Shown in pieces: positions 24,953 to 33,977 of a stretch of 64,000 bases of DNA (its first letter is position 1; each line of letters starts with the position of its first letter). This DNA comes from Paraburkholderia fungorum (GTDB lineage Bacteria > Pseudomonadota > Gammaproteobacteria > Burkholderiales > Burkholderiaceae): positions 62,001 through 126,000 of the forward strand of contig NZ_MCAS01000014.1 in assembly GCF_003610895.1 (NCBI RefSeq), read 5' to 3'. Below the pieces are notes generated by a model. That model was not told the origin of the DNA, ran no database searches, and worked only from the letters and a program-made list of their open reading frames with translations. The position numbers and the translations under genes were made by a program.

Positions 24953-27900
24953 ATGACGAACCCCACCTCCGCTTTACTCGTCAAGCCGATTCATCTGGTG
25001 CCGTCCGCCGCGCGCCTGACCACGCCGCTTGCGCAGCATTTGCGCAAGTCTCTGCGCGGCGACGTGTTGTTCGATGCGGCGAGCCGCGGCCGTTATTCGA
25101 CCGATGCGTCGATCTATCAGATTACGCCGATCGGCGTGGTAGTGCCGCGCGATCAGGACGATCTGCGCATCGCTCTGGACATTGCACGCAGCGAGAAAGT
25201 ACCGTTACTCGCTCGCGGCGCGGGCACGAGCCAATGCGGCCAGACCGTCGGCGAGGCGCTGGTGATCGACACCAGCAAATGGCTGAACAACATTGTCGCG
25301 TTCGATGCCGAAGCGCGCACGGTAACCGTCGAACCGGGCGTCGTGCTGGACCATCTGAACGCGTGGCTGAAGCCGCATGGCCTGTGGTTTCCCGTCGACG
25401 TTTCGACAGCGGCGCAATGCACGATCGGTGGCATGGCCGGTAACAACTCGTGCGGCTCGCGCTCGATCGAATACGGCAACATGGTGCACAACGTCGAGGC
25501 GATCGACGCCATTCTCGCCGACGGCAGCGAAGCACGTTTCGCCTCCTTGCGCGACGCGCCGCAAGGCGCGCGCTTGCAGCAGATACTGGAAGGCGTGAAG
25601 CGGATTGCCGAGCGGGAGCATGATGAAATCGTCGAGCGCATACCGAAGGTGCTGCGGCGCGTAGCGGGCTACAACATCGATGTATTCGATTGCCAGAACC
25701 CGCGCGCCTATACCGATGACGGCATCGCCAATCTTGCGCATCTGCTGGTCGGCTCAGAAGGTACGCTCGCGTTCAGCCGCCAACTGACGCTGAAACTCGC
25801 ACCGCTGCCCACGCATAAAACGCTGGGCGTGGTGAATTTCCCGACCTTCTGGCAGTCGATGGATCTCACGCAGCACATCGTCAAGCTGAAGCCGGTGGCC
25901 GTGGAACTGGTCGATCGCACCATGATCGATCTGGCAATGAGCAATCCCGCGTTCCGGCCGGTGATCGAGAAGGCGCTGGTCGGCGAGCCGCAAGCGATCC
26001 TGCTGGTGGAATTCGCGGGCGAGGATCGTGACCAGCAGCTTGCGTCGCTCAAGAAACTCACTGAATTGATGGCTGATTTGGGTCTGCCCGATTCGGTCGT
26101 CGAGATGCCTGCTGCGAACGAACAGAAAGCGTTGTGGGAAGTCCGCAAAGCTGGACTGAACATCATGATGAGCATGAAGGGCGACGGCAAGCCTGTCTCC
26201 TTCATCGAAGATTGCGCGGTGCCGCTCGAACATCTCGCGGAATACACGAGCCGCCTGACTGAAGTGTTCCACCGCAACGGGACCGAAGGCACCTGGTATG
26301 CACATGCAAGTGTCGGCACACTGCACGTGCGGCCGATTCTCGATATGCGGCGTGACGGCGCCGCGAAGATGCGCGCCATCGCCGAGGAAGCGGCGGCCTT
26401 GGTGCGCGAATACAAGGGTGCGTATTCCGGCGAGCACGGCGACGGCTTGTGCCGCGGCGAATGGGTCGCGTGGCAATACGGGCCGCGTCTGAATCAGGCG
26501 TTCACCGAAATCAAGGCGTTGTTCGATCCGGATAACCGTTTCAATCCCGACAAGATCGTGCGTCCGCCGAAGATGGACGACGCGCGCAATTTCCGTTTTG
26601 CACCGGGCTACGAGGCGCGTGCGATCGACACCGCGCTCGACTGGTCCGCATGGAACGTCGAACGCGATCCGCTGACGGGGCAGGAGACGCTGCCGGGCAG
26701 CGGCAACGATCTGTCGGGCGGTCTCGCCAAGGCCGTCGAGATGTGCAACAACAACGGCCATTGCCGCAAGTTCGATGCGGGCACCATGTGCCCGAGTTAT
26801 CGCGTGACGAAGGATGAGCAACATGTGACGCGAGGGCGCGCGAACACCTTGCGTCTGGCGATTTCAGGGCAACTCGGTGAAGCGGGACTTGCCAGCGACG
26901 ACGTCAAGGACACGCTCGATCTGTGTGTTTCGTGCAAGGGCTGCAAGCGCGACTGCCCGACGGGCGTCGACATGGCGAAGTTCAAGATCGAGGCACGGGC
27001 GGCGCGCGTCAAACGGCATGGGCTGCGTCTGCGCGACAAGCTGGTGGCCTTCATGCCGCGCTATGCCGCAACGGCGAGCCGCATGCCGATGTTGATGGCG
27101 CTGGCCGACAACGTGCCGGTATTGTCGGCGTGGTTCAAGCGTTCGGTGGGCTTTGCGCCGGAACGCACGTTGCCGCGCTTCAAGAAATCGTTTCTATCCA
27201 ACGCGGTGCCGGGGGAAAGATCCCAGGGCGGCGCGTTGAAAGAAGTGCTGTTGTTCGTCGATACGTTCAACAACAACATGGAGCCTGAAAACGCACGCGC
27301 CGCGCAGCAGGTGCTGGAAGCTGCGGGCTACACGGTGCACTTCAATACGCGCCAGGGGGAGCGGCCGGTATGTTGCGGCCGTACCTTCCTCGCGGCTGGT
27401 TTGGTCGACGAAGCGAAGCAGGAAGCGCGGCGCATGCTCGATCTGTTCAAACCGTTTGTGGAGCGTGGCGTGCCGATCGTCGGGTTGGAGCCGTCGTGTT
27501 TGCTGTCGTTGCGCGACGAGTTCCTGCATTACGGTTTCGGCGAAGAAGCACAGCGTCTGTCGAAGCAGGCCTTTCTATTCGAAGAGTTTCTGGTGCGAGA
27601 AGAAAAGGCCGGTCGTCTGAAGCTTGCGTTGAAGCCGCTGGCGAAGGAGCAGGCGCTCGTTCACGGCCACTGCCATCAAAAGGCCTTCGATGCGTTCACG
27701 CCCGTGCAGACCGTGCTGAACTGGATTCCTCAGTTGAAGGTGTCGACGGTGGAGTCGTCGTGCTGCGGGATGGCGGGCAGCTTCGGCTACGAAGCCGAGC
27801 ATTACGCGACATCGCAGGCGATGGCGGAACTCTCGCTACTGCCGGCGGTGCGCAAGATCGACGCCAACACGGTGATGGTTGCGGACGGCACGAGTTGCCG

Positions 27901-27973
27901 GCATCAGATTCACGACGGTGCGGGCGTCGACGCGATCCACGTGGCGCGGGTGCTGGCGATGGCGTTGCAGTGA
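24953..27973 (+). CDS. FAD-linked oxidase fused to Fe-S/CCG-domain protein (D-2-hydroxyacid dehydrogenase type)
   Basis: 1006 residues. The N-terminal half is a VAO-type FAD-binding domain (VPLLARGAGTSQCGQ about 83-97, TIGGMAGNNSCGSRSIEYG about 159-177) with a FAD-oxidase C-terminal domain (GEHGDGLCRGEW about 495). From about residue 597 two cysteine clusters (CNNNGHC with later C, and CVSCKGCKRDCPTG about 658-671) form iron-sulfur sites, followed by two CCG-type blocks (CCGRTFLAAG and CCGMAGSFGYE). This is the layout of single-chain membrane-associated D-lactate, D-2-hydroxyglutarate or glycolate-type dehydrogenases feeding the quinone pool. With a glyoxylate aminotransferase in the operon, a glycolate-like or D-2-hydroxyacid substrate is plausible, not proven. 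Confidence 0.9.
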   Translation: MTNPTSALLVKPIHLVPSAARLTTPLAQHLRKSLRGDVLFDAASRGRYSTDASIYQITPIGVVVPRDQDDLRIALDIARSEKVPLLARGAGTSQCGQTVGEALVIDTSKWLNNIVAFDAEARTVTVEPGVVLDHLNAWLKPHGLWFPVDVSTAAQCTIGGMAGNNSCGSRSIEYGNMVHNVEAIDAILADGSEARFASLRDAPQGARLQQILEGVKRIAEREHDEIVERIPKVLRRVAGYNIDVFDCQNPRAYTDDGIANLAHLLVGSEGTLAFSRQLTLKLAPLPTHKTLGVVNFPTFWQSMDLTQHIVKLKPVAVELVDRTMIDLAMSNPAFRPVIEKALVGEPQAILLVEFAGEDRDQQLASLKKLTELMADLGLPDSVVEMPAANEQKALWEVRKAGLNIMMSMKGDGKPVSFIEDCAVPLEHLAEYTSRLTEVFHRNGTEGTWYAHASVGTLHVRPILDMRRDGAAKMRAIAEEAAALVREYKGAYSGEHGDGLCRGEWVAWQYGPRLNQAFTEIKALFDPDNRFNPDKIVRPPKMDDARNFRFAPGYEARAIDTALDWSAWNVERDPLTGQETLPGSGNDLSGGLAKAVEMCNNNGHCRKFDAGTMCPSYRVTKDEQHVTRGRANTLRLAISGQLGEAGLASDDVKDTLDLCVSCKGCKRDCPTGVDMAKFKIEARAARVKRHGLRLRDKLVAFMPRYAATASRMPMLMALADNVPVLSAWFKRSVGFAPERTLPRFKKSFLSNAVPGERSQGGALKEVLLFVDTFNNNMEPENARAAQQVLEAAGYTVHFNTRQGERPVCCGRTFLAAGLVDEAKQEARRMLDLFKPFVERGVPIVGLEPSCLLSLRDEFLHYGFGEEAQRLSKQAFLFEEFLVREEKAGRLKLALKPLAKEQALVHGHCHQKAFDAFTPVQTVLNWIPQLKVSTVESSCCGMAGSFGYEAEHYATSQAMAELSLLPAVRKIDANTVMVADGTSCRHQIHDGAGVDAIHVARVLAMALQ

Positions 27974-27986
27974 AGGCGCCCGGCCG

Positions 27987-28997
27987 CTAGGCGGCGCTGA
28001 CCGCCTGCCGATACGCGGCTGGCGCCACGCCGACACTTTCGCGAAAGCGATGGCTGAAATGGCTGGCGTTCGCATAGCCGCATTGCTCCGCGACATGGGC
28101 GAGCGGCAATCTCGTGGTGCGCAGCAGCGTGCGGGCGCGTTCGAGCCGTTGCTGCGCGATCCATGCAGCAGGCGGCAGTCCGAACGACGTGCGGAACATA
28201 CGCGCCAGATGAAATTCCGACAGTGCCGCGACCCCGGCAAGCTCGCCGAGCGTGAGCGTTTGCGCGAGATGATTCTCGATGTAGTCGCGCAAGCGCCGCC
28301 GGGTCGCGACCGACAGGCCGCCCTTGAGCGACGCGTCCGTGCGGCGCACGCCCTGGGCGCGCAGCAGCAGGCTCAATACCTGATGCGCGGCTTCATTGGT
28401 CCGCAGCAGGCCGTCGGGGTCCTGCCAGTCTTCATTGGCGAGCGATTGACACAGGCTCGCAATGCGGGCGTCTTCGAAATAGGTGCGGTCGGCCAGCGTC
28501 AGCTCGCGCGGCTCGCGATCGAGTTCCTGCACGGCGCGCTGCGTGAAATGTTCGGGCAGGAAGTAAAGATGCATGAAATGCATGTGGCCGCGCACCCACC
28601 AGCGCGATTCATGCTCGCCGGGCAACGCGCAGAGCCGCGACGGTGCGCCGTAGCGCCCGGGCATTTTCTGACGCTCGGTGCGATAGCCGCCATCCAGATA
28701 GCACGACAGCGTGTGATGACCGGGCCGCTCATAGATGGTCTCGGCTTCCTCCGTGTCGCGGGTCCAGACCGCAATGGCGAGCCGGTCGCCCAACCACGCG
28801 AAGCGTTCGAGATTCGCGTTGGCGTTCTGCAGCGTGTGACAGACCGACTGAAGGCCGAACGGCGTTTCGGTGGATTCGATCACGGAGGCAGGCGGTCTGG
28901 CGTTCACGGAAACGAGGGGGATGCATTTGATGACAGGGTAAGCGTCAGTATAGGGCGAGCGCTTACCGGCCGTGCGTCTCCCCGAAAAAGTGCGCAA
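27987..28997 (-). CDS. AraC-family transcriptional regulator
   Basis: 336 residues at maximum; a start further in (for example near residue 20) is possible. The C-terminal 100 residues hold the double helix-turn-helix (LTLGELAGVAALSEFHLARMF and LAHVAEQCGYANASHFSHRFRE). The N-terminal part is an AraC-type cupin sensor with several His residues (GHMHFMHLYFLPEHF). It is convergent with the FAD/Fe-S gene (13-base gap) and divergent from the EamA transporter at 29069, which is its likeliest target. Confidence 0.88.
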   Translation of the reverse strand: MRTFSGRRTAGKRSPYTDAYPVIKCIPLVSVNARPPASVIESTETPFGLQSVCHTLQNANANLERFAWLGDRLAIAVWTRDTEEAETIYERPGHHTLSCYLDGGYRTERQKMPGRYGAPSRLCALPGEHESRWWVRGHMHFMHLYFLPEHFTQRAVQELDREPRELTLADRTYFEDARIASLCQSLANEDWQDPDGLLRTNEAAHQVLSLLLRAQGVRRTDASLKGGLSVATRRRLRDYIENHLAQTLTLGELAGVAALSEFHLARMFRTSFGLPPAAWIAQQRLERARTLLRTTRLPLAHVAEQCGYANASHFSHRFRESVGVAPAAYRQAVSAA

Positions 28998-29068
28998 TCC
29001 TGGACAAGTGCGGGCGCCGGCGTTGCAGCATAGTGGAATTCTCGCTTATTGCTGCTGCAGGCTTCGTC

Positions 29069-29968
29069 ATGAATCTTTCGCTCTATGCCGTCACCGTGCT
29101 GATCTGGGGTACTACGTGGATCGCGATCAAATGGCAATTGGGTGCGGTGCCGCCGCCGGTGTCGATCGCGTGGCGTTTCTGGATCGCCGCACTGGTGCTG
29201 TTCGCGCTGCTGCGCATCATGCGCCGGCCGATCTGGCCGCCGCGCGCCGCATGGCGCTTCCTGGCCGCGCAGGGCCTGGCGCTCTTCTGTCTGAACTTTC
29301 TGTGCTTCTACTACGCCGAACAGGTGGTGCCGAGCGGGCTCGTGGCGGTGGTGTTCTCCACCGCGCCGCTGCTGAATTCGATCAACGGCCGGCTGTTCAT
29401 GGGCCGTCCTTTGCAACCGTCGGCGATCGCCGGGGCGGCACTGGGGCTCGTCGGCATTGTTTGTCTGTTCGTTCAGCAGATGGCGGGGCACCTGGGCGAC
29501 CACACGGTATGGTTGGGACTCGCTATCGCGTTTCTTGGCACCTTGTGCTTTTCGGCCGGCAATCTGCTGTCGAGCCGGATGCAATCGATGGGCTTGCACC
29601 CGTTCGCCACCAATAGCTGGGCCATGTTGATCGGCGCCGGCATTTTGACGGTGGGAAGCGCGCTGGCCGGTTTTTCGTTCGCGATCGAACCCGACGCGCG
29701 TTATCTTGGCGCGCTCGCCTACCTGGCGATCTTCGGCTCGGTGATCGGCTTTACCGCGTACCTGATGCTGGTCGGACGCATTGGGCCGGAACGGGCCGCT
29801 TACTGCACCGTGCTGTTTCCGATCGTGGCGCTCGCGGCCTCGACGATATTCGAGGGCTACCGATGGTCCGCGTTGGCGGTGTTCGGGCTTCTGCTGGTGG
29901 TGGCGGGGAATCTGGTGGCATTCGATCTCACGCGGCGACTCTTCGCCCGGCGCGTGAGGGTGTCCTGA
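29069..29968 (+). CDS. EamA/DMT-superfamily transporter (RhaT/YdcZ-like permease)
   Basis: 299 residues from the ATG at 29069, which places the first membrane helix (LYAVTVLIWGTTWIAIKW) at the very N-terminus as usual for this family; a 12-residue extension is possible. Ten hydrophobic segments arranged as two EamA repeats. GTTWIAIKWQLG and the PLLNSINGRLFMG block are typical. These carriers usually export small metabolites or amino acids. It is divergent from the AraC regulator. Confidence 0.88.
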   Translation: MNLSLYAVTVLIWGTTWIAIKWQLGAVPPPVSIAWRFWIAALVLFALLRIMRRPIWPPRAAWRFLAAQGLALFCLNFLCFYYAEQVVPSGLVAVVFSTAPLLNSINGRLFMGRPLQPSAIAGAALGLVGIVCLFVQQMAGHLGDHTVWLGLAIAFLGTLCFSAGNLLSSRMQSMGLHPFATNSWAMLIGAGILTVGSALAGFSFAIEPDARYLGALAYLAIFGSVIGFTAYLMLVGRIGPERAAYCTVLFPIVALAASTIFEGYRWSALAVFGLLLVVAGNLVAFDLTRRLFARRVRVS

Positions 29969-30004
29969 TGGCGTTCTGAAGGGATGTTCTGAGGCCGTAG
30001 CACC

Positions 30005-30922
30005 TCAATCGGCCGCCGTCCACTCCGGCCGCTTGCCAAGGCTGTCGAACAGTTCGAGTATCGTCGCCTTGACCTTCTGCACGGCATTGCTCAGCAAGGC
30101 CGTGTCGTGCCAGCAGAGTGACAGCTCGCGCGAGAAAAGCGGGTGATCGACTTTGGCAAGCTTGAGTTTGTGCTCATCGAGTTCGACGTGCGCAGCCGTC
30201 CACGGCAAGATCGTCACGCCTAACTTTGCCATCACCGCGGCGAATAAGAGCGCGGTTGAACTGGCTTCGAACAGAATTTCGCAGGGCAGCCCGGCTTCGC
30301 GCAGAGCCCATTCGACGCGGCTGCGAATCGTGTTCGGCGCACTCGGCAGGATCAGGGGCATACGCCCGAGTTCGGTGACAGACACCGGCTCGCGCGGCAT
30401 CTGAAACTCCGGCCACGCAATCAGATAGAGCGCCTCCGTAAGCAGCCTTTGCGCGGCGACGCCGCGCGTTTCGACCGCATCCACCACCACCGCCAATTCC
30501 ACCCTGCCGCTGCCGATCAGGCTGCCGAGTTCCGCGCTCGGTGCTTCGAGCAATTCCAGCGCGATGCCGGGATAGCGGTCGCGAATCGTGCGCGCAAGCG
30601 GGATCGCCACCATGCGCGCCGTGCTCGACGGCATGGCGACCGAGACTTTGCCCTGCGGCAGCTCGGCGTCCTGCCGCAGCAGCTCGCGTGTGCTGTCGGC
30701 TTGCCGTAGCAACTCGATCGCGTGCCGGTACAGCGTTTGCCCGGCTGCGGTGGGCGCCACACCCTGCACGCTGCGCTCGAGCAACTGCATCTCCAGATCG
30801 CGCTCCAGATTACGCATCTGCTGGCTGATCGCGGGCTGGGCGATATGCAGCGCTTCGCTCGCGCGCGTGACGTTGCCGCACTCCACCACTTTGACGAAAT
30901 ACCGCAGTTGCCGCAGATCCAT
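30005..30922 (-). CDS. LysR-family regulator (Nac/CynR-like)
   Basis: 305 residues from the ATG at 30922, giving the usual MDLRQLRYFVKVVECGN start; a seven-residue longer form from 30943 is possible. Helix-turn-helix at about 18-58 (ASEALHIAQPAISQQMRNLE). It is divergent from the MFS/CoA-transferase/enoyl-CoA hydratase gene set. The 311-base intergenic region has an AT-rich stretch (30970-30995) near its own start and a hairpin repeat cluster nearer the transporter. Confidence 0.9.
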   Translation of the reverse strand: MDLRQLRYFVKVVECGNVTRASEALHIAQPAISQQMRNLERDLEMQLLERSVQGVAPTAAGQTLYRHAIELLRQADSTRELLRQDAELPQGKVSVAMPSSTARMVAIPLARTIRDRYPGIALELLEAPSAELGSLIGSGRVELAVVVDAVETRGVAAQRLLTEALYLIAWPEFQMPREPVSVTELGRMPLILPSAPNTIRSRVEWALREAGLPCEILFEASSTALLFAAVMAKLGVTILPWTAAHVELDEHKLKLAKVDHPLFSRELSLCWHDTALLSNAVQKVKATILELFDSLGKRPEWTAAD

Positions 30923-31052
30923 GGTCCTCGCTCGCTCCTTCATCCCATAACGAAATCCGATTGAGCTAGAGAAATATCATATTTTTATATTATCGAGCGC
31001 GTTCTTATACTCAATCCACAAAAAAACCGAAGCTAACTGGGTCGGCATGCTC

Positions 31053-31217
31053 TGCATGGGACCCGAGTAAGCGCTTTGCACGGGACCAGAGTACGAGCTT
31101 TGCATGGGACCTGAGTAGCGCGCTGAAGCGCGAACTCAGGTCGACAGCTAAAGCGCGAACTCAGGTCGACGTGCGTTGCATGGGACCAGAGTAAGCGCTA
31201 AAGCGCTAACTCTGGTC
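31053..31217. repeat. Cluster of hairpin-forming repeat units
   Basis: Four units begin TGCATGGGACC-GAGTA or a close variant (31053, 31077, 31101, 31179). Two of them continue into a complementary second arm: GACCTGAGT (31108-31116) with ACTCAGGTC (31134-31142), and GACCAGAGT (31184-31192) with ACTCTGGTC (31209-31217); the loops carry AGCGCG or AGCGCT motifs that are themselves palindromic. A further lone right arm ACTCAGGTC lies at 31159-31167. Where the arms differ they covary (CTGAG/CTCAG versus CAGAG/CTCTG), so base pairing is preserved. The cluster ends five bases before the ribosome site of the MFS gene. Confidence 0.85.
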
Positions 31218-31233
31218 GACACAGGAGACAAGA

Positions 31234-32562
31234 ATGTCCAAAGCGATCGCTGTATCGACGCCCGGGCTAAAAGCCCGGCGCACGCCTCTCACCCGCGAGC
31301 AGATCGGCGGTTTCTGGGCGGTTTATTCCGGATGGGTGCTGGACGGCGTGGATTCCGTGATCTACGCGCTGGTGCTGATTCCGGCGCTCACTGAGTTGCT
31401 GCCCAACTCAGGTATTGCCGCGACGCCCGGCAATCTCGGCATGTATGGCTCGATTCTGTTCGCGCTGTTTCTGATCGGCTGGGGCCTGTCGTTCATCTGG
31501 GGGCCGCTGGCCGACCGTTTTGGCCGGGTCAAGACCTTGGCCGCCAGCATTCTGATCTACTCGGTGTTCACCGGTGCCGCAGCGTTTGCGCACAACGTCT
31601 GGGAACTGGCCGCGTTCCGGCTGATTGCCGGTATCGGCGTGGGTGGCGAATGGGCGCTGGCGGGGACCTATGTCGCCGAGAGCTGGCCGGAAGATCGCCG
31701 CAAGATGGGCGCCGGCTATCTGCAGACCGGCTACTACGTCGGGTTTTTCCTCGCCGCCTTGCTGAACTACACGGTCGGCGCGACCTATGGCTGGCGCGCG
31801 ATGTTCCTGTGTGGCCTCGCCCCGGCGTTGCTCGCGATTTTCACGGTGCTCAAGGTGAAGGAGCCGGGTCAGTGGCGCAAGGCCGCGCATGGCGTCGGTC
31901 AGACGAACGCCGACGCGCTGCCCAGGCGCCGGCCGCTGATGGAGATATTCGCGCCCGCGTACCGGCGTCGAACGTTGACGAGTGCCAGCCTGGTGGGTGT
32001 CGCGATCATCGGCTTGTGGGCCGGGTCGGTCTACGAAGCGAGCGCAGTCGTGACGCTGGCGACGCGCGCCGGCATCGACCGCGTGGGCGCCGTGCATCTC
32101 GCGTCGATCGGGGCGGCGGTGTTGTCGGTGGGGACCATCTTCGGGTGTCTCGTCGCGCCGTGGCTCGCGGAACGTTTGGGGCGCCGCGTCGCGCTCGGAA
32201 CGTACTTTGCCGGGATGGCCGTGTCGATCGTCTTCGCCTTCGGCTGGGTCTTCTATCTGCCGAACGGACTCAATCTGTTCATGGTGTCGCTGCTGTTCCT
32301 CGGTTTCTTCGGCGGCAATTTCGCGATCTTTTCGCTGTGGCTGCCGGAGCAATATCCGACCCGGATACGCGCTACCGCGTTTGCCTTTAATGCGTCGGTG
32401 GGGCGTCTTCTCGGCGCCGGCGTCAACTTTCTGCTGGCTGCCGCGATTCATTGGCAAGGCTCGCTCGGCTTGCCGATTGCGTGGACTGCGGTGGCCTTTG
32501 TGATCGGCTTGCTGATCTTGCCGTTCGCTGTCGAGACCCGTCATCAGACGCTGCCGGAATAG
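31234..32562 (+). CDS. MFS transporter (aromatic acid/sialate:H+ symporter-like)
   Basis: 442 residues with an AGGAG ribosome site. VYSGWVLDGVDSVIYALVLI at about 30-50 and the GPLADRFGRVKT loop, then RLIAGIGVGGEWALAGTYVAE, are typical of the AAHS/sialate-type symporters. About 12 membrane helices. A CoA-transferase gene and an enoyl-CoA hydratase gene follow on the same strand, so it probably imports a carboxylate that is then CoA-activated. Confidence 0.9.
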   Translation: MSKAIAVSTPGLKARRTPLTREQIGGFWAVYSGWVLDGVDSVIYALVLIPALTELLPNSGIAATPGNLGMYGSILFALFLIGWGLSFIWGPLADRFGRVKTLAASILIYSVFTGAAAFAHNVWELAAFRLIAGIGVGGEWALAGTYVAESWPEDRRKMGAGYLQTGYYVGFFLAALLNYTVGATYGWRAMFLCGLAPALLAIFTVLKVKEPGQWRKAAHGVGQTNADALPRRRPLMEIFAPAYRRRTLTSASLVGVAIIGLWAGSVYEASAVVTLATRAGIDRVGAVHLASIGAAVLSVGTIFGCLVAPWLAERLGRRVALGTYFAGMAVSIVFAFGWVFYLPNGLNLFMVSLLFLGFFGGNFAIFSLWLPEQYPTRIRATAFAFNASVGRLLGAGVNFLLAAAIHWQGSLGLPIAWTAVAFVIGLLILPFAVETRHQTLPE

Positions 32563-32677
32563 CGCCTCGCCGCGCGATCTGTTCGCACTGTCCCCACGGG
32601 GCATCAGACACTGAGGGCATGGCGCGGGCGCATCGCTCTTGCCATCCGCAGCCGTCGTCAATTCGTTGGAGAACTGA

Positions 32678-33937
32678 ATGCAAGCGTTACAGGGAATCAA
32701 GGTCGTCGAACTGAGCCGCGCGTTGTCCGGGCCGTTCTGCTCGATGGTGCTGGCCGATCTCGGCGCGGACGTCATCAAGGTCGAACCCGGTCCGGGCGGC
32801 GATATGAGCCGAACCTGGGGGCCGTTCGACCGGGGCGTGAGCACCTACTATCTGTCTTGCAACCGCAATAAGCGCGGCGTGTGCATCGACTTTCGCAACC
32901 CGGAAGGACTGGCCGCGATTCACCGGCTGATCGACGACGCTGACGTGGTGATCGAGAACTTCAAGCCTGGCACCATCGACAGCATGGGGCTCGGCTATGA
33001 GGTGCTCAGCGCGCGCAATCCGCGGCTGGTGATGGGCAGCATCAACGCATTTGGCGCGGATGGGCCGATGAGCAGCTGGCCGGGTTTCGACCAGATCGCG
33101 CAGGGTTATTCCGGCCTGATGAGCCTGACCGGTTTCGCCGATGGCGACGCCACGCGCACCGGCACCGCGATCGGCGATCTGAGTTCGGGCATGTGGCTCG
33201 CGATGGCGATCCTGTCGGCGTTACTGGAGCGTGAGCGAACCGGGCGCGGCCAGCATGTGAGCACGTCGTTGCTTGCGAGTCTGGTGGGGCTGCTGAGCGT
33301 GCATGGTCAGCGCTACCTGAGTCTCGGCGACATTCCGCGCCGCACCGGCAACGCGCACTCGGTGATTGCGCCGTACGGCGTATTCGAAACCGCCGACGGC
33401 CCGCTCAACATCGCGCCGATCACGTCGGACATGTGGCTGCGTTTGTGCCAACTGCTCGAATTGCCTGCGTTGCCGGACGATCCGCGCTTCGCGACCAACG
33501 AAGCCCGCGTTGCACATCGCGATGAATTGAAGACTGCGCTGGAAGCCCGTCTGAAGACGCGCAGCAAACGCGAGTGGACCGAACTGTTTATTGGCGTGGG
33601 ATTGCCGGCAGGGCCGATCAATACATTGGACGAAGTGTTCGCCGACCCACAGGTGCAGCATTGCCGGTTGGTGGAAACGGTCGAGCATCCTGCACTCGGC
33701 GCGTTGCGCCAGGTTGTGACGCCGGTCTCGAGTTCGACGGTAACCGGCGAGGTTTCGCAACACATCAGCCGGCACGCGCCGCCGGGCCTTGGCGAACATA
33801 CTGTCGATGTATTGCGCGAGGCAGGTTTTGGCGAGGACTCGATTCAAGCGCTGCTTGCCGCAAAAGCGGTGCATCAGCAGGGCGAGTATTTGCCGCCTGA
33901 GAAGGCTTTGGAACGCGAGGCTGGCGTTGCACAATGA
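32678..33937 (+). CDS. CaiB/BaiF-type (class III) CoA-transferase
   Basis: 419 residues. The N-terminus LQGIKVVELSRALSGPFCSMVLADLGADVIKVE is classical for the family. The catalytic Asp is in TGTAIGDLSSG (about residue 168), followed by GRGQHVSTSLLASL. Such enzymes move CoA between short-chain or branched carboxylates as an aspartyl-CoA thioester intermediate. Placed between an importer and an enoyl-CoA hydratase, it probably activates the imported acid. Confidence 0.92.
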   Translation: MQALQGIKVVELSRALSGPFCSMVLADLGADVIKVEPGPGGDMSRTWGPFDRGVSTYYLSCNRNKRGVCIDFRNPEGLAAIHRLIDDADVVIENFKPGTIDSMGLGYEVLSARNPRLVMGSINAFGADGPMSSWPGFDQIAQGYSGLMSLTGFADGDATRTGTAIGDLSSGMWLAMAILSALLERERTGRGQHVSTSLLASLVGLLSVHGQRYLSLGDIPRRTGNAHSVIAPYGVFETADGPLNIAPITSDMWLRLCQLLELPALPDDPRFATNEARVAHRDELKTALEARLKTRSKREWTELFIGVGLPAGPINTLDEVFADPQVQHCRLVETVEHPALGALRQVVTPVSSSTVTGEVSQHISRHAPPGLGEHTVDVLREAGFGEDSIQALLAAKAVHQQGEYLPPEKALEREAGVAQ

Positions 33938-33977
33938 GCAGCCAGAAAATACCGAAACATGCTGTAAAGGTCACATC

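Noticed and set aside
31053..31217. CRISPR array
   Set aside because: Units are unevenly spaced, fold on themselves, and have no unique spacers or cas genes nearby.
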